From positions 1 through 64,000 of the forward strand of contig CAYPJE010000001.1 of the NCBI GenBank assembly GCA_964410945.1: DNA of 64,000 nt. The letters run 5' to 3'. The notes under the pieces were generated by a model, which was not told the DNA's origin, did no database searches, and saw only the letters and a list, made by a program, of their open reading frames with translations. The DNA is from CAYPJE01 sp964410945 (GTDB lineage: Bacteria; Fidelibacterota; Marinisomatia; Marinisomatales; TCS56). The number at the start of each line of letters is the position of its first letter. Positions within the stretch are counted from its first letter, which is position 1. This document shows, piece by piece, positions 18,366 to 26,693 of the stretch. The position numbers were made by a program, and so were the translations under genes.

Positions 18366-19292
18366 GTGAAATACACACAGCTTGGTAAGCGGGGACCCAA
18401 AATTTCAGTAGTTGGCTTCGGCGCCTGGGCTATTGGTGGCCGAGACTGGGGCAAGACTGACGATAATGTCAGTAAAAAAGCACTGCATACCGCTCTTGAT
18501 GAAGGTGTGACTTTTATTGACACCGCCGATGTCTACGGATTTGGGCACTCAGAGGAACTGATCGCCGGTGTACTCAAGGAACGCGGCAAGGGCGATGTAA
18601 TTATTGCAACTAAGGCTGGGAATGATTTCTACAGTGCTTCACCCAGCGATGATTCGGGTTATGGTCCCATCAAACAGACCTATGAAAAGGCTTACCTGGT
18701 CTGGGCCGCTGAGCAGAGCTTGAGGCGCCTGAAAGTAGATTCGTTGGATATACTTCAACTCCACAGTCCCGATGTGGACAATCTTACCAGAGACGAGCCC
18801 TGGGAAGCACTGGAAATACTGAAACGCGACGGTAAAATAAAACATGCCGGGTTGAGTATTCAGTCGTTCAAAGAAACCGACCAGGCCTTCCTCCTAGATG
18901 AGCATAAGGATATATTGGACTGCATTCAGGTGCGCTACAATCTTCTGGAGCGAGAAGCGGAAAAAGTTCTGTTTCCCAAGGCACTGGAACATGGCATTGG
19001 TGTAATAGTGCGGATTCCATTGCTGTTCGGCCTGCTCACCGGTAAATTTACCGCCGCCAGCCGCTTCGGGGAAAACGATCACCGCCGCTTCAACCTGGCA
19101 CCAGATAAGCTGAATGGTTACCTGTCAGAATTAGACGATCTGGAGCCGGTTTTTCAGGAACACCCCAACTACAGCAAGACCCAGATAAGCCTGGCCTTCT
19201 GCCTGAAGCACCCAGCCTGCCATACGGTAATCCCCGGTGGAAAAACGCCGGCACAGGTGATCGACAATTGCCGGGCGGCGAAGTTGATCTAA
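18366..19292 (+). CDS. Aldo/keto reductase
   Basis: NADPH-dependent TIM-barrel oxidoreductase of 308 residues. The catalytic tetrad is visible: Asp and Tyr in FIDTADVYGFGHSEE (about 48-62), Lys in IIATKAGND and His in LQLHSPD. The opening YTQLGKRGPKISVVGFGAWAIGG and the C-terminal HTVIPGGKTPAQVIDN are typical of the AKR group that includes YghZ/Tas-like enzymes. Substrate unknown. GTG 18366 is the start, preceded by AAAGAGG. Fifteen bases separate it from the VOC gene, so the two probably form a small operon. Confidence 0.9.
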   Translation: MKYTQLGKRGPKISVVGFGAWAIGGRDWGKTDDNVSKKALHTALDEGVTFIDTADVYGFGHSEELIAGVLKERGKGDVIIATKAGNDFYSASPSDDSGYGPIKQTYEKAYLVWAAEQSLRRLKVDSLDILQLHSPDVDNLTRDEPWEALEILKRDGKIKHAGLSIQSFKETDQAFLLDEHKDILDCIQVRYNLLEREAEKVLFPKALEHGIGVIVRIPLLFGLLTGKFTAASRFGENDHRRFNLAPDKLNGYLSELDDLEPVFQEHPNYSKTQISLAFCLKHPACHTVIPGGKTPAQVIDNCRAAKLI

Positions 19293-19307
19293 AGGGAGGA
19301 TAATTTT

Positions 19308-19688
19308 ATGCTAAAAGAAAATTATGATGGTGGTCTGACCTGTTCCGTCGATGTCACCGATATGGAAAAAGCGATGGAATGGTATGGAAAAGTACTGGGG
19401 TTCAAAAAATTATACTATCTGCCCGATTTAGGTTGGTGTGAAATGGAATCACCGGTGGCCAAGGTGAATGTTGGCCTCTCCCGGGTTGATAAAATGACTG
19501 AATCTAAAGGAAATGCCGTTCTGGTTTGGGGAGTAAGAGATATCGAGGCCGCCAAGTACAATCTGGAGCAACATGGTGTCAAGCTGGATAGTGATATCCG
19601 TGAAATCCCGGAGATGGTTCGTCTACTGAATTTCACTGATCCCTTCGGCAACAGCCTGATGTTTTACCAGGATATTCAAAACAAGTAA
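19308..19688 (+). CDS. VOC superfamily protein
   Basis: 126 residues with the VOC layout: SVDVTDMEKAMEWYGKVLGFKKLYY at the start, ARVNVGLSRV-type middle strand, and NFTDPFGNSLMFYQD at the end. A very strong ribosome site (AAAGGGAGG, 19291-19299) precedes ATG 19308. Similar proteins are annotated as glyoxalase-like or PhnB-like; the ligand cannot be inferred. It is paired with the aldo/keto reductase, a frequent association in carbonyl detoxification, although that role here is only a suggestion. Confidence 0.85.
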   Translation: MLKENYDGGLTCSVDVTDMEKAMEWYGKVLGFKKLYYLPDLGWCEMESPVAKVNVGLSRVDKMTESKGNAVLVWGVRDIEAAKYNLEQHGVKLDSDIREIPEMVRLLNFTDPFGNSLMFYQDIQNK

Positions 19689-19801
19689 TAAATATTTAAT
19701 AAGCATATTTTTTACTGGAATAAATCATTTAACAACCTTAACATTATTCGGTTTCAGAAATATAGGTAGAATAATTTAGTTCCTTCACATAGTGATGTTT
19801 C

Positions 19802-19885
19802 GCAGGGACGTACTGTGCTAGTTCCAAAAGGATGTAGCAGTCTATTTATATGTAGCAATGGAACAAGTTCGTCCCTGCCTTTTTT
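19802..19885 (+). terminator. Long-loop hairpin with U-tract (terminator or leader element)
   Basis: GCAGGGACG (19802-19810) pairs with CGTCCCTGC (19870-19878), inside which GTTCCA (19821-19826) pairs with TGGAAC (19859-19864); a CTTTTTT run follows. It lies 113 bases after the VOC stop and ends 22 bases before the next start. It can serve as the terminator of the reductase-VOC pair, or as an attenuating leader of the downstream membrane-protein gene. The 32-base inner loop is larger than usual for a plain terminator. Confidence 0.65.
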
Positions 19886-19907
19886 AAATATATAAACCAG
19901 ACCTCAA

Positions 19908-20591
19908 ATGGGTCGCGTTCCTGTGAAATTCTCAACCAGACTACTCGCATTAACCGTATTGGGGGTCTCGTTTGGAATCATCGAGGCCAGTGTCGTTATT
20001 TACCTCAGAGATATCTATTATCCCGAAGGATTTGCATTCCCCGTTGTTATCGCTTCCGCTAAAATTACAATTGCTGAACTTATCCGCGAGCTGGCAACCC
20101 TGGTTTTATTGTTCTCAACAGCCTTTTTAATTGGCCGTTCCCGCCAGACTCGGTTGGCGATTTTCGGCTTCCTGTTCGGTGTCTGGGATATTGTCTACTA
20201 CCTGCACCTTAAAATCATGCTGGGGTGGCCGGAAAGTCTGTTCACCTGGGATGTTTTATTTCTTTTACCAACCCCCTGGGCCGGCCCGGTGTGGGCACCG
20301 GTTGTTGTATCAGCCGGATTGGTTTATACAGCTATTGTTATGTTGTCATACGATGAACGTGGTGTACCACTGCGATTCCCAAAACACTTCTGGTTTTTTG
20401 AATTATTGATGGGCTTGGGAATAATTATTACTTTCCTTATCCCGGGGCAAGCCGTCATAAGACAGTCAATTCCAGCTGATTATCACTGGATATTATTTTG
20501 GTTGTGCTTTACAGCGGGTATTTCTTGTTTTGAATACTACCGTTATCGCTATAGAATACTTATAAAGGACAATACTCCGGCCGGTCAGTAA
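19908..20591 (+). CDS. Integral membrane protein of unknown function
   Basis: 227 residues with about six hydrophobic segments (roughly 10-30, 44-75, 80-100, 118-146, 162-180, 190-208), charged loops between them and a basic tail. I do not recognise the family. The tryptophan/proline-rich loop LLPTPWAGPVWAPV between segments three and four is its most distinctive part. No ribosome site is obvious before ATG 19908. Its 3' end overlaps the opposing GDPD gene by 32 bases, and the hairpin at 19802-19885 lies just upstream. Confidence 0.75.
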   Translation: MGRVPVKFSTRLLALTVLGVSFGIIEASVVIYLRDIYYPEGFAFPVVIASAKITIAELIRELATLVLLFSTAFLIGRSRQTRLAIFGFLFGVWDIVYYLHLKIMLGWPESLFTWDVLFLLPTPWAGPVWAPVVVSAGLVYTAIVMLSYDERGVPLRFPKHFWFFELLMGLGIIITFLIPGQAVIRQSIPADYHWILFWLCFTAGISCFEYYRYRYRILIKDNTPAGQ

Positions 20592-21375
20592 TTATACCAT
20601 CGACCCTCTTGGCAGCCAGCCATTCAATTGTAGGTTTATCATTTACTGTCCAGGTGTTTACTGCCAGGCCCCGTTGACGGGCAAAGCGCAGGATATCATC
20701 GGTAATCAGGCCCGCTTCCAGATGGAGACAGTCAGGGGCGGCAATATTGACCAGCTTGAACAGTTTCCAGGTATCGGGTTCAACCAGAAAACCGGTTAAT
20801 ATACGATGATCAACCCATTTTGCACCTCTCAATGCCAGGGGATTGAAACTTGAAATGATAACCCTGTTCTGTAAGGCGCGTTGTTTCACAATCAGGGCAA
20901 CTTTAATTACAGTAATAATATCCAGTACCGATCGGGCTTTAATTTCAATATTGATTCTGAAATCATCTGGAAATAAATCCAGAGCATCTTCAAGTAATGG
21001 AATTGTCTCGAAATCATAAGCACTGAATTTAACGGCCGCATCGACTTTGCTAATCTCGGAGTACGGCAGGTTAAAAATATATCCTTTTCCGTCAGTCACA
21101 CGCTCCAGGTCGAAATTGTGCGAGCATATAATTTTACCATCTTTTGATTTCATTACATCTAATTCGGTGCCTTTAAAACCAGCATCAAGTGCCTTTTTAT
21201 AGGCACTAATGGTATTCTCAGGGGCGGTTGTCATTACACCGCGGTGACCCATGAAAAACGGTTTTTTGGGATAAAATGATGTAGAATTGTTAGGACGCCA
21301 AAGATATAATCTGGCTGCTGCCAGACCAATTATTATCAGGATAAAGGAAATCAGTTGCATAGACGTACTAAACAT
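20560..21375 (-). CDS. Glycerophosphodiester phosphodiesterase (GDPD), membrane-anchored
   Basis: Hydrolyses glycerophosphodiesters to glycerol-3-phosphate and an alcohol. After an N-terminal hydrophobic anchor (about 5-25), the GDPD TIM barrel starts with GHRGVMTTAPENT (catalytic His44, Arg45, metal-binding Glu), continues with ELDVMKSKDG and the second histidine in ICSHNFDLERVTDG, and includes INIEIKA and VNTWTVND near the end with VDGIITDRPEY closing. The 271-residue length is normal. It probably acts at the outer face of the inner membrane in phospholipid turnover. Convergent with the upstream membrane protein. Confidence 0.9.
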   Translation of the reverse strand: MFSTSMQLISFILIIIGLAAARLYLWRPNNSTSFYPKKPFFMGHRGVMTTAPENTISAYKKALDAGFKGTELDVMKSKDGKIICSHNFDLERVTDGKGYIFNLPYSEISKVDAAVKFSAYDFETIPLLEDALDLFPDDFRINIEIKARSVLDIITVIKVALIVKQRALQNRVIISSFNPLALRGAKWVDHRILTGFLVEPDTWKLFKLVNIAAPDCLHLEAGLITDDILRFARQRGLAVNTWTVNDKPTIEWLAAKRVDGIITDRPEYCPL

Positions 21376-21822
21376 TTCATTGAAATTAATCCATTCCCTC
21401 CAATGGCAGCCACATAAAACCTATCTATTCGGGAAATTACGGGTATTCACCACACATACAGATTTGGATTTCTTTTAATACTGTTAATAAAAACAGAAGC
21501 CTTTCTCGGAAAAGAAAGGCTTCTGTATATATAATAGTAGCCAGATTATATATTATATTGTAGCAATGAACCGCCCAATGAGGTATTGGGCTACCGGAAG
21601 ATAAACTTTTTAATTATTAAAATCAATACTGTAAACCACATACTATAATACATAATTAACCAACAATAAGATCAACACACAATACAGTATTTATAATTAC
21701 GCTGTCCAATATTTATAGTAGAAATATGTACATAATTTTAAACAGCATGGAGTATTAATGACCAATCCAGGGTGGGGTTAAATGTGGTGGTTGAAATTTA
21801 ATGTAATTCAGTAATTTCTGGC
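21376..21822. other. AT-rich intergenic region, 447 bases
   Basis: This gap lies between the divergent GDPD gene and the lipoprotein/TonB-receptor pair. I find no open frame with protein-like character. It holds two hairpins (21493-21526 and 21573-21591, GCCCAAT/ATTGGGC with a 5-base loop) and long A/T tracts from 21600 to 21760. Promoters for both flanking genes must lie here, but none can be called with confidence. Confidence 0.6.
21493..21526 (-). terminator. Perfect 14-bp hairpin, terminator-like on the minus strand
   Basis: ACAGAAGCCTTTCT (21493-21506) and AGAAAGGCTTCTGT (21513-21526) are exact complements around a 6-base loop. On the minus strand the stem is followed by TTTTATTAAC, as in an intrinsic terminator; on the plus strand no T-run follows. 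There is no minus-strand gene immediately upstream, so it may instead stop antisense transcription or act in the GDPD leader. Confidence 0.55.
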
Positions 21823-22335
21823 ATGCAGACAAAAATATTATTTTTACACCGGCTACTGACCACAGTATTAATATTTGTATTCCTGATCGGTGGTTGCAGC
21901 CTTCCGACCGGACTTGAAAATGTATCCGGGGTGGAGGGCCGGGTTGTCGTATCACCGGCTTTATTTGCCGATGGAAAAGTAACAGCTATTACATTGGTTG
22001 TGTTGGACCAACTAGATCTGGAAAATCTGGGAGAGCATTTCATTACCTATAGTGACCCAATACTACCCTGTAACACAGCCTGTGATTCGGTATACTCCTA
22101 TTTCATTCAGCTTAAGCGTGGGTCATATGCCATCGTTCCCATTGGCCTGATGGTTCCGGTTGCCACGGTGGCCACAAGTCTCGATTCGCTGCTGGCTCTA
22201 CCCGAACTACCGATCCGGTTGCCAACCAGCGATAGCGGGGCTATTATCCAGTATATTAAAAGTGTTGTAGTCCGCGAAGGGGAAATTTCCGAAATCGACG
22301 GTAATTGGCAAATAGTGCTTGAGGTAGCGCCTTGA
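21823..22335 (+). CDS. Hypothetical lipoprotein
   Basis: A 170-residue secreted protein with a lipobox: hydrophobic stretch LLTTVLIFVFLIGG followed by Cys25-Ser, predicting lipid attachment. The mature part contains an LENVSGVEGRVVVSPALFADGKVTAITLVVLD-like segment, which suggests a beta-rich domain related to SusE/carboxypeptidase-like extracellular folds, but I do not recognise a family. Two cysteines (CNTACDS) could form a disulfide. It overlaps the start of the TonB receptor gene, so it may be the surface or periplasmic partner of that receptor. Confidence 0.75.
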   Translation: MQTKILFLHRLLTTVLIFVFLIGGCSLPTGLENVSGVEGRVVVSPALFADGKVTAITLVVLDQLDLENLGEHFITYSDPILPCNTACDSVYSYFIQLKRGSYAIVPIGLMVPVATVATSLDSLLALPELPIRLPTSDSGAIIQYIKSVVVREGEISEIDGNWQIVLEVAP

Positions 22336-24500
22336 AAACCCGGCCCCGGACAATAATTATCTTACTGGTTTCATTATTTGTACAACTGCAAAGTGCCTCC
22401 ATCAGCGGGAAAATAATAGATTCCAAAACCGATCGTCCGCTGGCTGGTGTCAATATACTAATCCGTGATTCATTCATTGGATCAGCAACTGCCAATGACG
22501 GTTCGTTTCACTTAGACGGACTAAAGCCCGGTGAATACAGCCTGATAATCACCATGATTGGTTATCGTAAAAGAATTATCACCGTCAATACCGATCACTA
22601 TCAGACCATCGAGCTGGAGCAGGATGTGCTGGCATCTCCACAAGTCGTTGTAACCGGTACACGTAACGTGCAGGATATAATGGAATCACCGGTTGCTGTT
22701 TCCGTTATCGGTCCCCGCGACCTGGCGTCGAGTGGTGCTGTTTCGATGGAAGAAATTCTCCCCTTTCAGGCCGGGGTCAGTATTGTGAAGGACCAGATAA
22801 ATATCCGTGGCGCAAACAGTTATTCCATGGGCGCCGGAAATCGGTCAATGCTCCTGCTGGATGGTATGCCTCTGCTTGGTGGTGCCGCTGGTAATATTAG
22901 CTGGACGGTCGTCCCGGCCTCCGAGATCGAGCGGGTGGAAATATTAAAATCCAGTGGCTCGGCCCTTTATGGTTCCAGCGCTATGGGCGGTGTCATCAAT
23001 ATTATTACCCGCAACGCACCGGCCGTCCCCGAAACCCGACTAAGGTTTAATGGCGGTTTTTACAGTACACCGAAGTATTCCCAGTGGAATTGGCGCGACA
23101 GTCCCGGACTGTTTCACACAGCGGAACTTACCCACGCCCGCCCCTGGGGAGACCATGGTTTCTGGTTGCGCCTTCAGGAACAACAAACCGATGGGTACTA
23201 TCAATTAGGCTGGCGCAATGCCTTCAATCTGACCGGGAAAATCAAATTTAATTTCGGATCGCGTTACAGCGCATCCGTTTATGGCAATTTTATGTCTGAG
23301 GAAAAGGGATTATACTCCCTGTGGAAAAACGCAGCCAATCCATTTGAAGCACCCGATGGTTATAAAAACGATTCAACTGCAGGTACCAAGTTTAATCTAA
23401 ACGGTCTTTTCAACTATATTTATTCGCCAACGGTAATTATGAAACTCAAAGCGGCCTATTATGATGTCCGCTGGCAGAATAGCGGATTGACCAACAACGA
23501 TCATTCCGATGAACGGAAATATTTTTCTGAATATCAAATTGCCAGCACCTGGAATGCCCGTCTCAGCACTACCTCCGGGATCAGCCTCCAGCAGGCAACC
23601 ATAAATTCCCAGACCTTCGGGGAACATGATTCATATTCATCGGCTCTGTATTTTCACGCCCTTGGTCATTTGAATCGCAAAACAATTTTGTCTCTGGGTG
23701 CCCGCTACGAAACCTATTTTGTCGATGATCAACAACTGGACCAGACCCTGTCACCGCAGGCGGCCTTGAATTTCAGGCCAACTGAAGGACTATCATTTCG
23801 GGCTTCGATCGGCCATGGCTTCCGGGTACCGACAATCGCCGAATTATTCACCGCTTCCCAGTTAAGTGTCTTCACGGTTGTGCCGAACCCGGATCTGAAA
23901 GCCGAGACCAGCATCGCCAGTGAACTTGGAGCCACGCTGACCTGGCCGGGCAACCATATCTGTTCCGGAATAAACTTTGATTTCAACCTGTTCAACACCA
24001 GTTATAATCAGATGATTGAACCGGTGATATTCCGCGCCGACACAATCCATTTTGACAATATTACCGATGCTCGCATTTCGGGAGCAGAGATAGCCTTTGC
24101 CGGTGGGTTGTTCAATAATCTGATTATGGGCCGTATGGCTTATACCTGGCTGGAGCCGGTGGCCCTGAACAGTGGTAATGAGATCACAAAGACACTGTCT
24201 TACCGTTATCGTCATAGTTTCTCCCGGCAGGTTATGTTCAACTGGAAAAAATATTTCGGGCAGGTGGAATACCGCTATAACAGTCGGATGGAGGAGGTTC
24301 AGCTCTACCAGGAAGACGCCACCACCGGACGGGATCGGCGGGTACCGATCCACATCTGGAACATGGGGGCTGGTTACCGATCTGACAAATTTGAATTTCA
24401 GGTTCGAATTGAGAACTTTTTCCAATATTATTATGTTGAGCTGGAACGAAATATGGGTGAAGAGCGCAACCTGTCTTTAAACATTATCTATCGGTTCTGA
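22332..24500 (+). CDS. TonB-dependent outer-membrane receptor with N-terminal CarboxypepD-like domain
   Basis: 722 residues. A signal peptide is followed by a carboxypeptidase-regulatory-like domain (about 24-100; SGKIIDSKTDRPLAGVNILIRD, DGSFHLDGLKPGEYSL), then the plug (about 105-235; QVVVTGTRNVQDIMESPVAVSVI, LLLDGMPLL, IERVEILKSSGSALYGSSAMGGVINIIT) and a 22-strand barrel ending in the aromatic LSLNIIYRF. It imports an unidentified ligand using TonB energy. The start is TTG 22332, overlapping the lipoprotein stop by four bases, which gives a clean signal peptide (KTRPRTIIILLVSLFVQ). Coupling to the lipoprotein gene resembles receptor-lipoprotein pairs in FCB bacteria. Confidence 0.93.
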   Translation: MKTRPRTIIILLVSLFVQLQSASISGKIIDSKTDRPLAGVNILIRDSFIGSATANDGSFHLDGLKPGEYSLIITMIGYRKRIITVNTDHYQTIELEQDVLASPQVVVTGTRNVQDIMESPVAVSVIGPRDLASSGAVSMEEILPFQAGVSIVKDQINIRGANSYSMGAGNRSMLLLDGMPLLGGAAGNISWTVVPASEIERVEILKSSGSALYGSSAMGGVINIITRNAPAVPETRLRFNGGFYSTPKYSQWNWRDSPGLFHTAELTHARPWGDHGFWLRLQEQQTDGYYQLGWRNAFNLTGKIKFNFGSRYSASVYGNFMSEEKGLYSLWKNAANPFEAPDGYKNDSTAGTKFNLNGLFNYIYSPTVIMKLKAAYYDVRWQNSGLTNNDHSDERKYFSEYQIASTWNARLSTTSGISLQQATINSQTFGEHDSYSSALYFHALGHLNRKTILSLGARYETYFVDDQQLDQTLSPQAALNFRPTEGLSFRASIGHGFRVPTIAELFTASQLSVFTVVPNPDLKAETSIASELGATLTWPGNHICSGINFDFNLFNTSYNQMIEPVIFRADTIHFDNITDARISGAEIAFAGGLFNNLIMGRMAYTWLEPVALNSGNEITKTLSYRYRHSFSRQVMFNWKKYFGQVEYRYNSRMEEVQLYQEDATTGRDRRVPIHIWNMGAGYRSDKFEFQVRIENFFQYYYVELERNMGEERNLSLNIIYRF

Positions 24501-24623
24501 TACTAGTGTCAGTCCCTTTAATTTTACTTTGCATTCCTCACCTGTTCAGGTCTATTTTAGTCCAAAGGGATATCTATAATTCCAATAACAATTCTATCAT
24601 TTGAGACTTAATAAGGAGGAATA

Positions 24624-25208
24624 ATGAAGAATACCTTTAAGCTAATCGCGTTTCTGCTACTGGGGATCAGTGTAATCTTTTTCGTTGGTTGTGAGGAAGA
24701 TGATGACGATGATGTAAGCCCACTTGTCGGAACATGGAATATGTCTAACATGGAACAGTCTTCGATATACACAGCATCTGCTGATATTACTACTCTGGGT
24801 TTTGCAGCCGGTGATACCGTTGCCAGTGGTGGTATGGTATGGGCTGAGTTCAGCGCACTTGGTGTCAATGCAGAAGTCGTTGTTAAAGATGACGGAACCT
24901 TTACTTTGGCTGGAAATCTTCCTTCCGCAAATGACACGCTTGGAGTAGCTCCCAATATTATTCCACTAACCGACAGTGGAATTTGGACACACGATGAAAC
25001 CGCTGGTACTTTCGTGCTCGATGGCGGCCTATATGACTTAGGTGGCGTATTGACACTTGATGACCCAGACGACCCAACGACAATGACTCTGATTTATTCA
25101 GAATTAGATGAAGACCTGAATAAGGTTCTTCCGGTTGCTGGTGTAGGTTACTTTGATGTTGTTTTGGATGAATCCTCAACCACAACACTTGGGTTCACCA
25201 AAGAATAG
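24624..25208 (+). CDS. Lipocalin-like lipoprotein, hypothetical
   Basis: A 194-residue lipoprotein with a strong ribosome site (AAGGAGGA) before ATG 24624, a signal sequence and lipobox FFVGC at Cys23. An acidic linker (EEDDDDD) follows, then PLVGTWNMSNM, the opening typical of small lipocalin-like or META-like periplasmic domains, and repeated beta segments (VVKDDGTFTLAG, GIWTHDETAGTFVLDGG). No specific function can be assigned. It stands alone between two dyads (24512-24571 and 25248-25275). Confidence 0.75.
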   Translation: MKNTFKLIAFLLLGISVIFFVGCEEDDDDDVSPLVGTWNMSNMEQSSIYTASADITTLGFAAGDTVASGGMVWAEFSALGVNAEVVVKDDGTFTLAGNLPSANDTLGVAPNIIPLTDSGIWTHDETAGTFVLDGGLYDLGGVLTLDDPDDPTTMTLIYSELDEDLNKVLPVAGVGYFDVVLDESSTTTLGFTKE

Positions 25209-25247
25209 CAACTCTTAGTATTTTCACTAATACAAATAAAATAAATC

Positions 25248-25275
25248 GGGCAGATCAATCATGATGGTCTGCCCG
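25248..25275 (+). terminator. Hairpin between lipoprotein and porin genes
   Basis: CGGGCAGA (25248-25255) pairs with TCTGCCCG (25268-25275) around a 12-base loop, followed by CTTTAC. The T-run is short, so it is a weak terminator or an attenuating stem before the porin gene. An alternative porin ATG at 25261 would lie inside this stem-loop, a reason to prefer 25303. Confidence 0.55.
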
Positions 25276-25302
25276 CTTTACATAAAAGATTGGACCTCCA
25301 GT

Positions 25303-26628
25303 ATGAATAAAACAACTATAATACTGATCTCGATTCTGATTATATCGGCAACCGCATTTGGTATGATAACAAATACCAATCAAAGTTCGGAATACATCAG
25401 AATGATGAATCGGAATGCATCAACGGATCTGGATGCTGTGTTATTCAACCCTGCCGGTACTGTTTTGCTGGAAGATGGTACATATATCTATGTTAGTAGT
25501 CAAACCATCTGGCAATCGCGCGAGGTAATAGCTGCCCATCCTAACTACAATTCTGATACATTTAAGGGAACAACTTTTGTACCTACCTTCCCAAATGCCT
25601 ATTTTGTTCATAAAAAGGATAAATTAGCCCTCTTTGGTGGATTTATGCCGATTGGCGGCGGAGGCAGTGCCGACTTTCCAGATGGGTTACCACTTTTTGA
25701 TTATCAATTGGCTCGTCTGGTAGGACTTCCTGCAAGTGCTTTAGTAGAAAAGGGATTAGATCCAGCTTTTGCAGATTCAATTGGTACATTCACAGGTTAT
25801 TCTGTTGATGCAGCCTTCATTGGATCATCAATCTATTTTGCCGGTCAATTTGGTGCCGCTTACCAGCTAAATGATTGGCTGTCACTGGCTGCTGGATTTA
25901 GGCTTGTTTCTGCAAACAATACTTACACCGGTGCACTAGAAAACGCAATTCTGGAAGCGGAAAATGGCGATCTTCCCGGTTTCATACCTGATATGGAAGT
26001 TGATTCCAAAAGAACTGGAACCGCTTTTACAGCAGTGTTTGGCTTAGACTTTACTCCATCAGATAAATTGACCGTTGGTTTGAGATTCGAGCCGATAACA
26101 AAACTTGAAGTTACCTCTGATACAAAATTGGATGAGACTAAGGGTGTAATTGATGCGGAGGGAATGTTCCCGGATGATGTCACTTACAGTGAAGATATCC
26201 CCGCTCAATTCGGAGCCGGTATTTCCTATAAACTTTCACATAAACTTCGAGCTGAATTAGGTTTTAATTACTGGTTCAATAAAGGTTGCGACTGGGACGG
26301 TGACGAAGATAAAGTTGTTAATGACTTGAATGCAGGACTGGGGGTAGAATATGGCTTGAGCGATGCTCTATTAATCAGTGCTGGTTTCTTGTACTCCACA
26401 ACCGGAGCCACGGATGAATATAATACTGATATGGATTATGGGTTAGCATCAAGTACTTTAGGTATGGGGTTAAAATACACCCTAAACCCGAAACTGGACA
26501 TCAGTCTTGGTGCCAGCAACACTTTTTATATTGAAGGACAGAACGATGATGTCGGCGGTGTATTTGAAGAGAAATACAATAAAACCGCCTTCGTGATTGC
26601 CTTCGGCCTGCAGTATAAACTGAAATAA
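25303..26628 (+). CDS. FadL/OmpP1-type outer-membrane porin
   Basis: 441 residues starting MNKTTIILISILIISATAFG, a signal peptide. The mature N-terminus (SEYIRMMNRNASTDLDAVLFNPAG) matches the FadL hatch with its N-P-A-G motif, and the rest is an alternating beta-barrel with repeated SLAAGFRLVSANNTYTGALE and LTVGLRFEPITKLEV strands, ending FGLQYKLK. Family members carry hydrophobic compounds across the outer membrane. I choose ATG 25303 rather than 25261 because the extra 14 residues spoil the signal peptide. A strong terminator follows. Confidence 0.85.
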   Translation: MNKTTIILISILIISATAFGMITNTNQSSEYIRMMNRNASTDLDAVLFNPAGTVLLEDGTYIYVSSQTIWQSREVIAAHPNYNSDTFKGTTFVPTFPNAYFVHKKDKLALFGGFMPIGGGGSADFPDGLPLFDYQLARLVGLPASALVEKGLDPAFADSIGTFTGYSVDAAFIGSSIYFAGQFGAAYQLNDWLSLAAGFRLVSANNTYTGALENAILEAENGDLPGFIPDMEVDSKRTGTAFTAVFGLDFTPSDKLTVGLRFEPITKLEVTSDTKLDETKGVIDAEGMFPDDVTYSEDIPAQFGAGISYKLSHKLRAELGFNYWFNKGCDWDGDEDKVVNDLNAGLGVEYGLSDALLISAGFLYSTTGATDEYNTDMDYGLASSTLGMGLKYTLNPKLDISLGASNTFYIEGQNDDVGGVFEEKYNKTAFVIAFGLQYKLK

Positions 26629-26647
26629 TTAAGAATCTTCTGTAAAC

Positions 26648-26686
26648 AAAAAGCCCCGATTTTATCAACCGGGGCTTTTTTATTTT
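26648..26686. terminator. Bidirectional intrinsic terminator
   Basis: AAAAAGCCCCG (26648-26658) and CGGGGCTTTTT (26670-26680) form an 11-bp stem with T-rich sequence beyond it on the plus strand and A-rich before it, so it can stop transcription from both the porin (plus) and the opposing barrel gene (minus), whose stops lie 20 and 8 bases away. Confidence 0.9.
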
Positions 26687-26693
26687 TATTTAT

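Noticed and set aside
19851..21568. The 10-mer TGTAGCAATG occurs at 19851-19860 and 21559-21568
   Set aside because: Surrounding bases do not align beyond about 14 positions; a chance match is possible in 64 kb, so I do not call a repeat.
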